A stretch of DNA of 64,000 nucleotides from DAIDKA01 sp035503515 (GCA_035503515.1 DATJTJ010000064.1:19257-83256), one strand, 5' to 3'. Positions 1-8,257 are shown, counted from the first letter of the stretch. Numbers and translations are program-made. Notes: generated by a model from the sequence alone, not told the origin.

Positions 1-690
1 GGCCCCCACCACGAAATCGGGAGCGTCCCGCACGGCGGTGAAGCGCGTGATGGCATCCAGTTCGATGCTCGAATCCGTACACCGGACGCTGTTGATGGTC
101 AGGCTTTCGCGGACCGACCGGAACATCGGCCGGTAGAAGTCGATGATGCCCTGACGACCGAGGATCGGCGGCACCGAATTCAGCTCCAGGCGCACGTCCT
201 CGGTATAGAACCTCGGGAACCGGTCGAAATCGGCATTGCTGAAGGCTGATACGTAGGCCCGGAATGCCGCCTGCTGGCTCGCGTGGGCGCCCAGGCGCGG
301 CAGCTGGGTCACTCCCCGGCCCGGGGGCCAGGTCATGGACTTCAGTTCGATGATCCGGTCGTCGCGCAGCCTGTAGGTGACGAAGAACTTCACCGTCACG
401 AGGTCTCCGGGATGCAGGTGCCCGAAGGGGAAGTCCTGCCGTTCCTTGGTCGCATGAAAATCCATGTCGACTTCCACGAACGTCAGATCCTCCCGCTGCA
501 GCAGGTTCTGCGGCCGCATGACTTCGCGGACGCCGTCATGGGCCCAGTCCAGGAAGGACTTGAGGGCCGCCCTGCCGCGGTAGTCGCGCGCGCCGCCGGT
601 GAACAGCACGTCATCGGCGAAGAACTGCTGCACCAGGGCCGCATCGTCGCCGCTGTTGAATACCGCGATGTAGTCGTCGTAATTCAGCAT
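1..690 (-). CDS. SnoaL/NTF2-like protein with two tandem domains, 3' end cut off
   Basis: The reading frame opens with ATG at 690 and runs off the left edge without a stop, giving 230 residues. Residues 1 to about 130 form one SnoaL/NTF2-like cone-barrel domain. A second, similar domain begins near residue 140, with the recurring pattern of a helical start, 'FYTEDVRLEL' and 'GRQGIIDFY'. Such domains act as small isomerases, cyclases, dehydratases or ligand-binding proteins in the cytoplasm; the substrate cannot be read from sequence. The gene is divergent from a MarR regulator, and its likely -35 box (TTGACA) lies inside the regulator's palindrome, so MarR repression is probable. The fold assignment is fairly safe and the function is unknown. 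Confidence 0.7.
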   Translation of the reverse strand, partial: MLNYDDYIAVFNSGDDAALVQQFFADDVLFTGGARDYRGRAALKSFLDWAHDGVREVMRPQNLLQREDLTFVEVDMDFHATKERQDFPFGHLHPGDLVTVKFFVTYRLRDDRIIELKSMTWPPGRGVTQLPRLGAHASQQAAFRAYVSAFSNADFDRFPRFYTEDVRLELNSVPPILGRQGIIDFYRPMFRSVRESLTINSVRCTDSSIELDAITRFTAVRDAPDFVVGA

Positions 691-723
691 GATTTGACAC
701 CCAGCATGCGATCCGCCGATACT

Positions 724-753
724 CGTTGTCAAGACAACGTTGTTGCAGCAACA
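724..753. promoter_or_regulatory. Double palindromic operator for the divergent MarR regulator
   Basis: Two adjoining perfect inverted repeats fill the 73-base gap between the divergent genes. The first is CGTTGTC-AA-GACAACG at 724-739 and the second is TGTTGC-A-GCAACA at 741-753. On the minus strand the first contains TTGACA (732-727), a consensus -35 box for the SnoaL-like gene, with a weak -10 near 708-703. Palindromes of this size are typical MarR dimer sites, so autoregulation and repression of the divergent gene are inferred. Confidence 0.65.
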
Positions 754-763
754 CGAAACCGCG

Positions 764-1234
764 ATGCGCCGCAACCCCCCCCCAGCGAGAGCGGCACCGC
801 TCGAGGATCTGATCGCGGTGCGCATCGTGCGTATCGCCGAGGTCGTGGCAAGGCTTGCCACCACGACCATCGAGGCCAGGGTGGGCCTGCGCAACACGGA
901 TCTGCGTATCCTCAACCTGCTGGATCGCGCCGACGGCGTCACCGTGAACGAGATCGCGCGCCGGGCCCACGTCGACAAGGCCTGGGTGAGCCGTTCGCTG
1001 CGGCATCTCGGCGCCTTAAGGCTCGTCACGCGCAGCGGCCTCGCGGGGGATTCGCGGGCCACGGTCATCCGGCTTACCGCCCACGGGCGGGCGAAACTGG
1101 CCCGGGTGCGGCCGCTGGCGGCCGATCATGAACGGCGCCTGCTGGCGGGCATCGACAAGTCGGCCTTCAAGGCCCAACTGGAACGTCTGCGGCTCAATGC
1201 CGAGGAATTGCTCGGGGGTGGCCCTTGCGCATGA
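764..1234 (+). CDS. MarR-family transcriptional regulator
   Basis: A 156-residue winged-helix protein. The helix-turn-helix and wing are recognisable: 'GVTVNEIARRAHVDKAWVSR' is the recognition-helix region and the wing contains 'DSRATVIRLTAHG'. MarR dimers normally repress divergent or downstream operons and are released by small, often phenolic, ligands. The ATG at 764 is preferred over an in-frame TTG at 740 because the TTG lies between the two operator palindromes. The stop overlaps the start of the next gene by four bases (ATGA), so the regulator is probably co-transcribed with the CocE-type hydrolase. The ligand is unknown. Confidence 0.85.
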   Translation: MRRNPPPARAAPLEDLIAVRIVRIAEVVARLATTTIEARVGLRNTDLRILNLLDRADGVTVNEIARRAHVDKAWVSRSLRHLGALRLVTRSGLAGDSRATVIRLTAHGRAKLARVRPLAADHERRLLAGIDKSAFKAQLERLRLNAEELLGGGPCA

Positions 1235-2874
1235 ACCGCCCCTACCGCTTCCGCCAGCCCCTGAACTCCCCGGAGCAGCGTGGCGCGCGTCCCCGCCAGT
1301 ACAGCCGCGAGATCGCCCACGGCATGATCATCGAACGGGACGTGCAGATCCCGACCCGGTTCGGTCATGTGCTCTTTGCCGACCTGTTCCGTCCCCTGAC
1401 GCAGGAGCGGCCCGTGCCGCCGCTGCTGGCCTGGACCCCCTATGGCAAGCATGATCCGGCGCCCCTGGCGAAGATCTATCCTGCCAGCGGCGTCCAGGCG
1501 CACTGGATGTCCGAGCTGACGATTTTCGAGGCCCCCGACCCTGAGTTCTGGGTGGCCGCCGGTTACGCGGTCGTCACCATCGATATCCCGGGCGTCTGGC
1601 ATGCGCGCTGCCCGGCAACCTACCTGTCCCCCGAGGAGGCCGAGGCCTTCGCCGATGCGGTGGAATGGGCGGGCGTGCAGCCCTGGAGCAATGGCCGCGT
1701 CGGCCTGTCCGGCGTGTCGTATCTCACCAGCGCCCAGTGGCGGGTCGCCGAACTGAACCCGCCGCATCTCGCCGCCATCAATCCCTGGGAGGGCTGGTCG
1801 GATACCTATCGCGAGGTGGTCCGCCACGGCGGCATTCCGGACACTCATTTCTGGCCCTACATCCAGGTGCGCTGGGGCGCATCGACGCAGAAGATAGAGG
1901 ACCTGTGGGCCGAAACGGCCGAACACCCGTTCTTCGATGATTTCTGGGCATCCAAGGCCGCGGCGCTGGAACGCATCCGGACGCCTGCGTTCGTGGTGGC
2001 CAGCTGGAGCGACCACGGCCTGCACAGCCGCGGCACCCTGGAGGGGTTCCGCCGCATCTCCTCCAGCGACAAGTGGCTGGAAGTGCATGGCCGCAAGAAG
2101 TGGGCGCACTACTATGACCCGCAAAGCCGCGCCCGGCAGCTGGCATTCTTCGATCATTTCCTCAAGGGCAATGCCGCACGCCCGAGCTGGCCGCGGGTCG
2201 AAGTGGAAATCCGGGACCGGGCCCACCAGGCGCGACGCCATGCCTCGACCGACTGGCCGCTGCCGGAAATCCACTACCGGCGGTTTCACCTGGCCGGTGA
2301 CGGCACGCTGCAAGCGGCGCCCGTCTCAGCCCAGGCCGCGATCGGCTACGACTCGCTCGCCGAGGATTCAGCGGCACTCTTCGATCTGCGCTTCGCATCG
2401 GCCACCGATCTCGTCGGACACGTGCGGCTGAAACTGTTCGTCTCGAGCGATGAGGCCGATGACCTGGACCTGTTCGTGGCACTGGAGAAACTCGACGTTC
2501 GGGGCCAGCCGGTCGGCTTCATTCATTACGCCATTTTTGACGATGGACCGGCAGCGCTGGGGTGGTTGCGGGTGTCGCACCGGACACTGGACCCGGAACG
2601 CTCCACGGACTACCTGCCGGTACTGGCCCATGCGCTCGAGACGAAGGTCCGCCCGGGAGAGATCGTCGGGACGGACATCGAAATCTGGCCGACCGGTACC
2701 CACTTCGACGCCGGTGAGACGCTGCGCCTGCGGATCCAGGGCCGGGATGTGTACCCGGCCCCCAAGCCGCTGCTCTATGCGCGCCATGAGGCGACGGTCA
2801 ACCGGGGCAGGCACCGCATCTGGACGGGAGGCCAGACGCCATCCTGGCTGCAGCTGCCGGTGCTGCCGGCTTAG
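1231..2874 (+). CDS. CocE/NonD-family hydrolase (X-Pro dipeptidyl-peptidase S15 superfamily)
   Basis: A 547-residue alpha/beta-hydrolase. The N-terminal half carries the fold and the nucleophile elbow 'GVSYLTSAQW', matching the family's GxSY pattern with the predicted serine at S. A C-terminal PepX_C-type jelly roll ends with 'GETLRLRIQGRDV'. Family members hydrolyse esters or amides, cocaine esterase being the best known; the natural substrate here is unknown. The frame could start at a TTG at 1225, but the ATG at 1231 gives the usual ATGA overlap with the MarR gene. There is no signal peptide, so a cytoplasmic location is likely. The gene shares control with the MarR regulator and may release an aromatic ester substrate. 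Confidence 0.85.
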   Translation: MNRPYRFRQPLNSPEQRGARPRQYSREIAHGMIIERDVQIPTRFGHVLFADLFRPLTQERPVPPLLAWTPYGKHDPAPLAKIYPASGVQAHWMSELTIFEAPDPEFWVAAGYAVVTIDIPGVWHARCPATYLSPEEAEAFADAVEWAGVQPWSNGRVGLSGVSYLTSAQWRVAELNPPHLAAINPWEGWSDTYREVVRHGGIPDTHFWPYIQVRWGASTQKIEDLWAETAEHPFFDDFWASKAAALERIRTPAFVVASWSDHGLHSRGTLEGFRRISSSDKWLEVHGRKKWAHYYDPQSRARQLAFFDHFLKGNAARPSWPRVEVEIRDRAHQARRHASTDWPLPEIHYRRFHLAGDGTLQAAPVSAQAAIGYDSLAEDSAALFDLRFASATDLVGHVRLKLFVSSDEADDLDLFVALEKLDVRGQPVGFIHYAIFDDGPAALGWLRVSHRTLDPERSTDYLPVLAHALETKVRPGEIVGTDIEIWPTGTHFDAGETLRLRIQGRDVYPAPKPLLYARHEATVNRGRHRIWTGGQTPSWLQLPVLPA

Positions 2875-2875
2875 C

Positions 2876-3340
2876 TTAGGCCGGTGCGGCCCCCGGGAAC
2901 TTCATCTGGATCGACCCGCGACGTTCCAGGAACTTCCAGACGCCGTTCTCGCGGATGAACCGGTCCTGCATTTCACCGAACCAGACCGGTCCCGCGGACA
3001 CGAAGGGCGGCGCCGCTGCCTGCGGCGGCGTAGTGGAGATCATGGTGAGATAGGACAGGCCGCGCGCGGCATCGCGGCTCTCGACATCGATCATGACGTT
3101 GGTGCTGAGATGCTTGGTCAGCAGCGTCTTCGGGCGCGTGATGAGCGATGCCCGGATCGCCTCGCGACCCTGGATCACCTGGCCCGGATTCATGGGCCGC
3201 GCGAAGGAGCCGTTCTCGGCGAAGCAGTCGGCGGCGGCATTCATGTCGCCCACGTCCAGTGCCCGGCTGTACACATAGGTCAGTCGCTCGCAGGCCCGCT
3301 CGATCTCGGCCCGCTCCGCCGCACTCAGTCCATCCGCCAT
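2876..3340 (-). CDS. SnoaL-like / nuclear transport factor 2 family protein
   Basis: A 154-residue single-domain NTF2-like protein with the usual N-terminal helix ('LTYVYSRALDVGD') followed by 'FAENGSFA' and a C-terminal sheet ending 'WKFLERRGSIQMKF'. The ATG at 3340 follows a GGGGAAC Shine-Dalgarno-like stretch; longer upstream reading on this strand is an antisense shadow of the SDR/GST genes. It converges on the CocE-type hydrolase with one base between the stops, and diverges from the SDR at 3512. Proteins of this class in aromatic or steroid clusters are often dehydratases or isomerases, but no catalytic assignment can be made. Confidence 0.75.
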   Translation of the reverse strand: MADGLSAAERAEIERACERLTYVYSRALDVGDMNAAADCFAENGSFARPMNPGQVIQGREAIRASLITRPKTLLTKHLSTNVMIDVESRDAARGLSYLTMISTTPPQAAAPPFVSAGPVWFGEMQDRFIRENGVWKFLERRGSIQMKFPGAAPA

Positions 3341-3479
3341 CGTAGGTTCCCCTGTTCGCCTTGAGGCCGCTGGAACCGGATTGTAACGCCTTTGCGGGTG
3401 TCCGCCGCGGCCTTCGGCCTTTGCGCGCAACGGGCGTCGTCCCTGAGCGCAACCGCGGTTTCGAGCCGGAAAAGCGCGC

Positions 3480-3485
3480 GATAAT
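3480..3485 (+). promoter_or_regulatory. Possible -10 element for the SDR-GST-SDR operon
   Basis: GATAAT, one mismatch from the sigma-70 -10 consensus, lies 26 bases before the TTG start at 3512 within the 171-base divergent gap 3341-3511. No good -35 is visible at the right distance, which would suit an activated promoter. Weak evidence. Confidence 0.3.
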
Positions 3486-3511
3486 GGCCTGACAGCAGCG
3501 GGAGCCGCACA

Positions 3512-4375
3512 TTGAAATCGGTACAGGACAAGACGGCGTTCATCACCGGTGGCGCGAGCGGCATCGGCCTGGGAATGGCCCATGCCTTCGTCGACGCCGG
3601 CATGAAGGTCGTGCTGGCGGACTTGCGGCAGGACCACATCGAAGCGGCGCTCGCGGAATTTGCCGTTCGCGACCAATCCGGCAAAGTCCACGCCATCCGC
3701 CTGGATGTCACCGATCGGGACGGCATGGCCGCCGCCGCGATCCAGGCCGAGCGGGTGTTCGGCAGGGTGCACGTGCTCGCCAACAATGCCGGTGTCGGTA
3801 TCCAGGGTCCGTTCAAGGGGATCACCTTTGCGGACTGGGACTTCGGTCTGGCGGTGAACCTCGGGGGCGTGATCAATGGCATCCAGACCTTCCTGCCGCG
3901 CATCCGGGCCCATGGCGAGGGCGGCCATATCATCAACACGGCGTCCCTGGCGGCACTGGTGCCGATGCCGGCACAGTTCGTCATCTACCAGACCGCCAAA
4001 GCCGCGGTCGTAACCCTGTCCGAAGCCATCCACGGAGAACTGCGGCAGGAGAACATCGGTGTCAGCGTCCTGTGCCCCGGCCCCGTGCGGACCAATATCC
4101 ACGAGCTGTCGAAGAACCGTCCGCCGCAGTTCGGCGTCGGGGAGGCGTTTCGCGCCACGGAAAATGCCGGCGGCACCCAGGTGCACTTTCCCAGCCAGCT
4201 GCAGCCCGCGCAGGTCGGGCAGCGGGTTCTGCACGCGATGCTGAACGATGAGCTCTACGTCATCACCCACGGCGAGTGGAAGGCCGCCGCCGAACAGCGC
4301 CATGCTGCATTGCTCGCCGCGATGCCGGCACAGCTCGACCCCGCCCTCCTCGCCATGCTGCAGGGACGCAACTGA
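3512..4375 (+). CDS. SDR-family dehydrogenase, LigD/LigL-type C-alpha-dehydrogenase-like
   Basis: A classical short-chain dehydrogenase of 287 residues. The NAD(P)-binding motif TGGASGIG is at 12-19, ANNAG at 90-94, the catalytic serine about 145, and YQTAK at 159-163. The overall pattern and the C-terminal extension past residue 200 resemble LigD/LigL/LigN, which oxidise the C-alpha alcohol of guaiacylglycerol-beta-aryl ethers to the ketone using NAD+. The start is TTG, chosen because GGGAG lies 7 bases upstream and no in-frame ATG fits. It heads a tight operon with the LigF-like GST (9-base gap) and a second SDR. The substrate call rests on family resemblance and context. Confidence 0.8.
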   Translation: MKSVQDKTAFITGGASGIGLGMAHAFVDAGMKVVLADLRQDHIEAALAEFAVRDQSGKVHAIRLDVTDRDGMAAAAIQAERVFGRVHVLANNAGVGIQGPFKGITFADWDFGLAVNLGGVINGIQTFLPRIRAHGEGGHIINTASLAALVPMPAQFVIYQTAKAAVVTLSEAIHGELRQENIGVSVLCPGPVRTNIHELSKNRPPQFGVGEAFRATENAGGTQVHFPSQLQPAQVGQRVLHAMLNDELYVITHGEWKAAAEQRHAALLAAMPAQLDPALLAMLQGRN

Positions 4376-4384
4376 GGAATCGAC

Positions 4385-5146
4385 ATGCTCAAGCTCTATC
4401 ACGCCGAACCGGCCGCCAACTCGCTCAAGACCCTGATCGATATCAAGGAGAAGGGCCTGCCGTTCGAAAGCGTCTATGTCGACCTGCACAAGTTCGAACA
4501 GCACGAGCCGTGGTTCGTCGCGATCAATCCCGAAGGCCAGGTGCCGGTCCTGGACCATGACGGACGCATCATCACGCACACCACGGTCATCGGCGAATAT
4601 CTGGAAGATGCCTTCCCCGATGCCCCGGCGCTGCGTCCCGCGGATCCGCTGGGAAAGGCACGCATGCGGTACTGGAACAAGTTCTGCGATGAGCACGTGA
4701 TGAACTACGTCTCGATGCACGGCTGGCACCGCCTGGTGAGCGTCATCGCACGCTCGATCGAGGCCGGCGAATTCGAAAAGCTGGTGTCGCGCATCCCGCT
4801 GTACGAGCAGCGCGAGAAATGGCGTACCGCGCGTTCCGGCTTCAGCGAGTCGGACCTTACCAATGCCACGCGCAAGATCGAAGTGGCGATCGACAAGGTC
4901 GAGCGGCAGTTGCTGCAGACACCATGGCTCGCCGGGGACAGCTACTCCCTCGCCGACATCAACTTCTTTTCCATCGGCGGCATGGCCCTGGACCGGCTGT
5001 TTCCGCAGCTCAGCGTCGCAACCCGTGCCCCGCAGCTTGCGAAATGGGTGGCCCGCATGTACGAACGCCCCGCCGTCAAAGCGGCATTCGCGATGCCGAA
5101 CCGGACCAACCCCGCCTTCCGGACCTTTACCGGCGAGGCGCACTGA
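4385..5146 (+). CDS. LigF-like glutathione S-transferase (beta-etherase type)
   Basis: A 253-residue GST with an N-terminal thioredoxin fold and an all-helical C-terminal domain. 'ANSLK' (11-15) supplies the Ser/Asn glutathione-activating region, and NPEGQVP (48-54) is the cis-proline loop. The spacing and wording of 'KFEQH', 'INP.GQVP' and 'EYLEDAFP' closely follow the beta-etherase LigF, which cleaves the ether bond of alpha-keto beta-aryl ethers by adding glutathione. One oddity: the usual Glu-Ser pair that holds the glutathione glutamyl group is His-Thr here (65-66), while the two related GSTs at 6706 and 7487 keep Glu-Ser. The gene lies between two C-alpha-dehydrogenase-like SDRs, which supports an ether-cleavage role. 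Confidence 0.75.
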   Translation: MLKLYHAEPAANSLKTLIDIKEKGLPFESVYVDLHKFEQHEPWFVAINPEGQVPVLDHDGRIITHTTVIGEYLEDAFPDAPALRPADPLGKARMRYWNKFCDEHVMNYVSMHGWHRLVSVIARSIEAGEFEKLVSRIPLYEQREKWRTARSGFSESDLTNATRKIEVAIDKVERQLLQTPWLAGDSYSLADINFFSIGGMALDRLFPQLSVATRAPQLAKWVARMYERPAVKAAFAMPNRTNPAFRTFTGEAH

Positions 5147-5148
5147 TC

Positions 5149-6015
5149 ATGAAGATCTTCCAGGACCGCGTGGCTTTCGTGACCGGTGGCGCCAGCGGCA
5201 TCGGCCACGGCATGGTCCGCAACTTCCTGAAGCTGGGCATGAAGGCCGTGATCGTGGATTTCAATGCGGCGTATCTCGCCGAACTGCGTGCGATGCTGCA
5301 GGGGCGCTCACAGGTCCATCTGATCCAGGCGGACGTGGGAGATCGGGACCAGGTCCGGGCTGCCGCTGCCGAGGCCGTGAAGGTCTTCGGCAGGATTCAT
5401 GTGCTGTGCAACAACGCCGGCGTCGGCGGCGGCGGTGACACGCACGACCCGGATTTCGATGCCTGGGACCGGGCACTGCGCGTGAATCTCGGCGGTGTCG
5501 TGAACTGCACCAAGATCATCGCGCCCCTGATCGTCGGCCATGGCGAAGGCGGGCACATCGTCAACACCTCGTCCATGGCGGGGCTCGTGCCGCTGCCCTT
5601 GCCGGGCCTGGGCGCCTACCAGACCGCAAAGTTCGCGGTACGCGGCTACACCGAATCACTGCGCATGTCGATGGCACCGTATGGCATCGGCGTGTCCTGC
5701 CTGTTTCCCGGCGGAACCCGCACGCGGATCATCGAGTCGGGCGCGCGCGACGAGGCGGCGCGCGTCGCGGCCCGGGAGATGACGGCATCCTGGATGGATC
5801 CGGAGGAACTCGGGGCGCGGGTGATCGAAGGCATCCGCAGCAATGCCCCCTACATCCTCACCCACATGGAATTCCGCGACGAGGTCCGCGAGCTGTACGG
5901 CATGCTCGACGCCGCCTTCCCGCGCAACCAGGACGTGCCGCCGGGCCGGGGTGGCTTCGAGGAGCGGCGCCGGGCCATGGTGGCGGCCAGCCGCGCGTTG
6001 CCGGTCAAGGACTGA
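5149..6015 (+). CDS. SDR-family dehydrogenase, LigD/LigL-type C-alpha-dehydrogenase-like
   Basis: A 288-residue classical SDR and a paralogue of the gene at 3512. TGGASGIG is at 12-19, CNNAG at 87-91 and YQTAK at 157-161. The ATG at 5149 follows the GST stop by two bases, so translational coupling is likely. Beta-aryl-ether degraders carry several C-alpha-dehydrogenases with opposite stereospecificity because lignin ethers come as mixed stereoisomers. Two SDRs flanking one LigF-like GST fit that logic. The chirality of either enzyme cannot be read from sequence. Confidence 0.8.
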   Translation: MKIFQDRVAFVTGGASGIGHGMVRNFLKLGMKAVIVDFNAAYLAELRAMLQGRSQVHLIQADVGDRDQVRAAAAEAVKVFGRIHVLCNNAGVGGGGDTHDPDFDAWDRALRVNLGGVVNCTKIIAPLIVGHGEGGHIVNTSSMAGLVPLPLPGLGAYQTAKFAVRGYTESLRMSMAPYGIGVSCLFPGGTRTRIIESGARDEAARVAAREMTASWMDPEELGARVIEGIRSNAPYILTHMEFRDEVRELYGMLDAAFPRNQDVPPGRGGFEERRRAMVAASRALPVKD

Positions 6016-6029
6016 CCGGTCGGGCGTCA

Positions 6030-6698
6030 TCAGGCCAGGAACTTGCGGGCTCCCTCGACCGTTTTCGCATCGCCGGTCCCCAGGTCCGCCGGCGGCGGCA
6101 CCGCCCGGCCGCGCTGCACCGCCGGGCGCGCGCCAAGCAGGTCGAGCCAGCGCTGCACATGGCTCAGGCCCTCGATGGTGACGCCCGACCAGGCGTAACC
6201 GCTCACCCAGGACCAGTTGGCGATGTCGGCAATCGAATAGTCACCGGCCAGATACTCGTTGTCGGCGAGCCTGCGATCGAGCACCTCGAGCAGCCGCCGC
6301 ACTTCACGCTGGTAACGCTCGATGGCATAGGGAATCTTCTCCGGCGCATAGCGATAGAAGACATTGGCCTGTCCCATCATGGGCCCGATGCCGCCCATCT
6401 GGAACATCAGCCACTGGATGACGAGCGAGCGACCCTTCACGTCCCGGGGCAGGAGCCTGCCGGCACGCTCCGCCAGGTAGATCATGATGGCGCCCGACTC
6501 GAACACGGCAAAGTCGCCGTTGTCGCGGTCGACGATGGTCGGTATGCGCCCGTTGGGATTGAGCCTGAGGTACTCGAGGGTTTTCTGCTCGTTCCGGGAC
6601 AGCGCCAGGGCATGCACTTCGTAGGGAATCCCCAGCTCCTCGAGGGTAATGGAGATCTTCCAGCCGTTGGGTGTCTCGGCGGTGTACAGCTCGATCAT
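6030..6698 (-). CDS. Nu-class-like glutathione S-transferase (possible glutathione lyase)
   Basis: A 222-residue GST of the YghU/YfcG (Nu) type. The N-terminus carries 'TAETPNGWKISITLEELG', with the Thr-Pro-Asn motif typical of the class. NPNGRIPTIVD (48-58) is the cis-proline loop and FESGAIMIYLAE the glutamyl-binding region. In Novosphingobium a Nu-class GST removes glutathione from beta-etherase products (recalled, not checked). Lying last in a three-GST operon beside LigF-like enzymes, this protein is a good candidate for that lyase step. The ATG at 6698 lies seven bases beyond the upstream gene's stop. A general peroxidase or disulfide-bond reductase role remains possible. Confidence 0.75.
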   Translation of the reverse strand: MIELYTAETPNGWKISITLEELGIPYEVHALALSRNEQKTLEYLRLNPNGRIPTIVDRDNGDFAVFESGAIMIYLAERAGRLLPRDVKGRSLVIQWLMFQMGGIGPMMGQANVFYRYAPEKIPYAIERYQREVRRLLEVLDRRLADNEYLAGDYSIADIANWSWVSGYAWSGVTIEGLSHVQRWLDLLGARPAVQRGRAVPPPADLGTGDAKTVEGARKFLA

Positions 6699-6705
6699 GT
6701 CCTGC

Positions 6706-7494
6706 TCATCCCCATCGTGAATGTTCGGGTCCCGGCGCAAAGGCCTGCTCCGGATGCCCGCCGCGACCGCACGCCAGGGCCCTGCCGACCGCCGGCCGCG
6801 ACCTGATGCGCTTAAGCCAATGCCACAGCCGCGGCGTCGCGGCTGCATTGACGAGATCGGGCGTGAGCCCGGGCAGTGAATTGCAGATCGCGAAGGCGTC
6901 CACATCCGCCAGCGTGAAGGAAGCACCGACCAGCCATGGCCCACCGCCCAGCGCCTCCTCCAGGCGCGTCACCGCCAGTGTGATCTTGCGCCGCGAATCC
7001 TCGAGCAGCTCCGCGGGGTAGTCGTTGTTCAGCGCGCTGCGCCAACCTTCGCGGATGTAGGCCACCGGCATGCGCTCGAGGTGAGTCGCAAGCGCAGTGC
7101 GCGCGCCGCCCTGCAAGGCCGGCACCAGGTAGGCCCGACACCCCAGGGTACTCACCGCCGGCATGAGCACTTCATTGATGAAGCGCCCCGACGCCAGGAT
7201 CCTCGCCTGCAGCAGCGGCTCGGGTGGCCGCAGCGGCCGCGCCGGATAGGCATCCTCCAGGTATTCGGTGATGAACAGCGATTCGGTGATCTGGCGCCCC
7301 TGGTCGATGAGAACCGGTCCTTCACCTTCGAGCGGGATCTGCGTTTCACGCGCAGCCTGGAGAAAACCCGGCTGGTACTGTTCGAGGGCCAGGACATCCA
7401 CGTACCGGCTGCGGAAGGGCAGCTCCTTCTCGTACAGCGCGATCAGCGGCTTGAGCCAGCTGCCATTGGGCTCCCAGTGATACAGCTCAAGCAT
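6706..7494 (-). CDS. LigF-like glutathione S-transferase with altered cis-proline loop
   Basis: A 262-residue GST related to its neighbours at 7487 and 4385 (shared 'LYHWEPN', 'EYLEDAYP', 'ADVDAFAI'). The cis-proline loop is unusual. Instead of NPxGxVP, the region reads 'ARETQIPLEGEGPVLID', losing Asn-Pro-x-Gly and adding about six residues before the Glu-Ser pair at 71-72. The glutathione or substrate pocket may therefore differ from LigF, for example in stereopreference. The start ATG at 7494 overlaps the upstream gene's end by 8 bases, so the three minus-strand GSTs form one operon. Beta-etherase activity is inferred from family and context only. Confidence 0.75.
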   Translation of the reverse strand: MLELYHWEPNGSWLKPLIALYEKELPFRSRYVDVLALEQYQPGFLQAARETQIPLEGEGPVLIDQGRQITESLFITEYLEDAYPARPLRPPEPLLQARILASGRFINEVLMPAVSTLGCRAYLVPALQGGARTALATHLERMPVAYIREGWRSALNNDYPAELLEDSRRKITLAVTRLEEALGGGPWLVGASFTLADVDAFAICNSLPGLTPDLVNAAATPRLWHWLKRIRSRPAVGRALACGRGGHPEQAFAPGPEHSRWG

Positions 7495-8257
7495 GCGCCG
7501 GCCCCGTGCGGTCGAGGTGCGCATGGCGGCGCACCAGCTCCGTGCGACCCAGCGCGAAGCTCCTGCGGATGGCAGGCCGCTCATTGATCCTGCGCAGCCA
7601 TTCCATCAGGTGCGGCGTGGCGCTGTCGTTGGCGACCTGGGGGTTCATGAGTGGCAGGCCGGCGAACATGTTGAAACCGGCGATATCGGCGATCGAATAG
7701 CTGTCGCCCGCGACCCAGGGACGCTCGCCCAGCGCCGCCTCCAGCTGCGCCACGCCCGCAGCGATGCGTCGCCCGGACTCGGCCATCTCCTCCGGCGTGA
7801 ACGTGCCGTAGATCGCCTTGGACCAGGCGATGCGCCGTTCCTTGAGCGGAATGCGTGCAATGCGGGCCTTGAGCTCTTCCGGATCGCGCTGGCGCATGGC
7901 CGGTCCTACGAAAAAACTCCAGCCGAACATGCTGATGGAGGGGCCGACGACCTGGTCGAAGTAACGGCACCACCAGCGCATGCGCCAGCGCTCGAAAGGG
8001 TCATCAGGGCGCAGCCGGGGGCCCGGGAAGGTGCCATCGATGTACTCCATCATGACCGTGGACTCGGGCACCAGCACGCCATCATGGACCATGGCCGGCA
8101 CCGTGCCGTTGGGATTGACCTTCAGGTATTCGGGGGCGTGCTGCTCGAAGGCCAGCATGTCGATGTAGCGGCTCTCGAAGTCCACGCCCTTCTCGAATGC
8201 CGCCAGAATGGGCTTGCCCGAATTGGCGTTGGGCTCCCAATGATAGATGGTCAGCAT
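7487..8257 (-). CDS. LigF-like glutathione S-transferase (beta-etherase type)
   Basis: A 256-residue GST and first gene of the minus-strand GST operon. 'PNANSGKP' (9-16) is the activating loop, NPNGTVP (48-54) the cis-proline loop and PESTV (64-68) the glutamyl-binding pair, all as in LigF. The C-terminal domain has the LigF-like run 'FERWRMRWWCRYFDQ'. The ATG at 8257 is preferred to an in-frame TTG at 8272. It would cleave beta-aryl ethers or conjugate another aryl ketone with glutathione. With the GST at 4385 and the one at 6706 it may give a stereospecific set, as LigE/LigP/LigF do in Sphingobium, although no LigE-type GST is present here. Confidence 0.78.
   Translation of the reverse strand: MLTIYHWEPNANSGKPILAAFEKGVDFESRYIDMLAFEQHAPEYLKVNPNGTVPAMVHDGVLVPESTVMMEYIDGTFPGPRLRPDDPFERWRMRWWCRYFDQVVGPSISMFGWSFFVGPAMRQRDPEELKARIARIPLKERRIAWSKAIYGTFTPEEMAESGRRIAAGVAQLEAALGERPWVAGDSYSIADIAGFNMFAGLPLMNPQVANDSATPHLMEWLRRINERPAIRRSFALGRTELVRRHAHLDRTGPAHA

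Noticed and set aside
3341..5143. Minus-strand upstream extension of the SnoaL-like gene to 755 residues
   Set aside because: The extra part is antisense to an SDR and a GST and has no recognisable domain; the ATG at 3340 with its ribosome site gives a normal-length NTF2-like protein.
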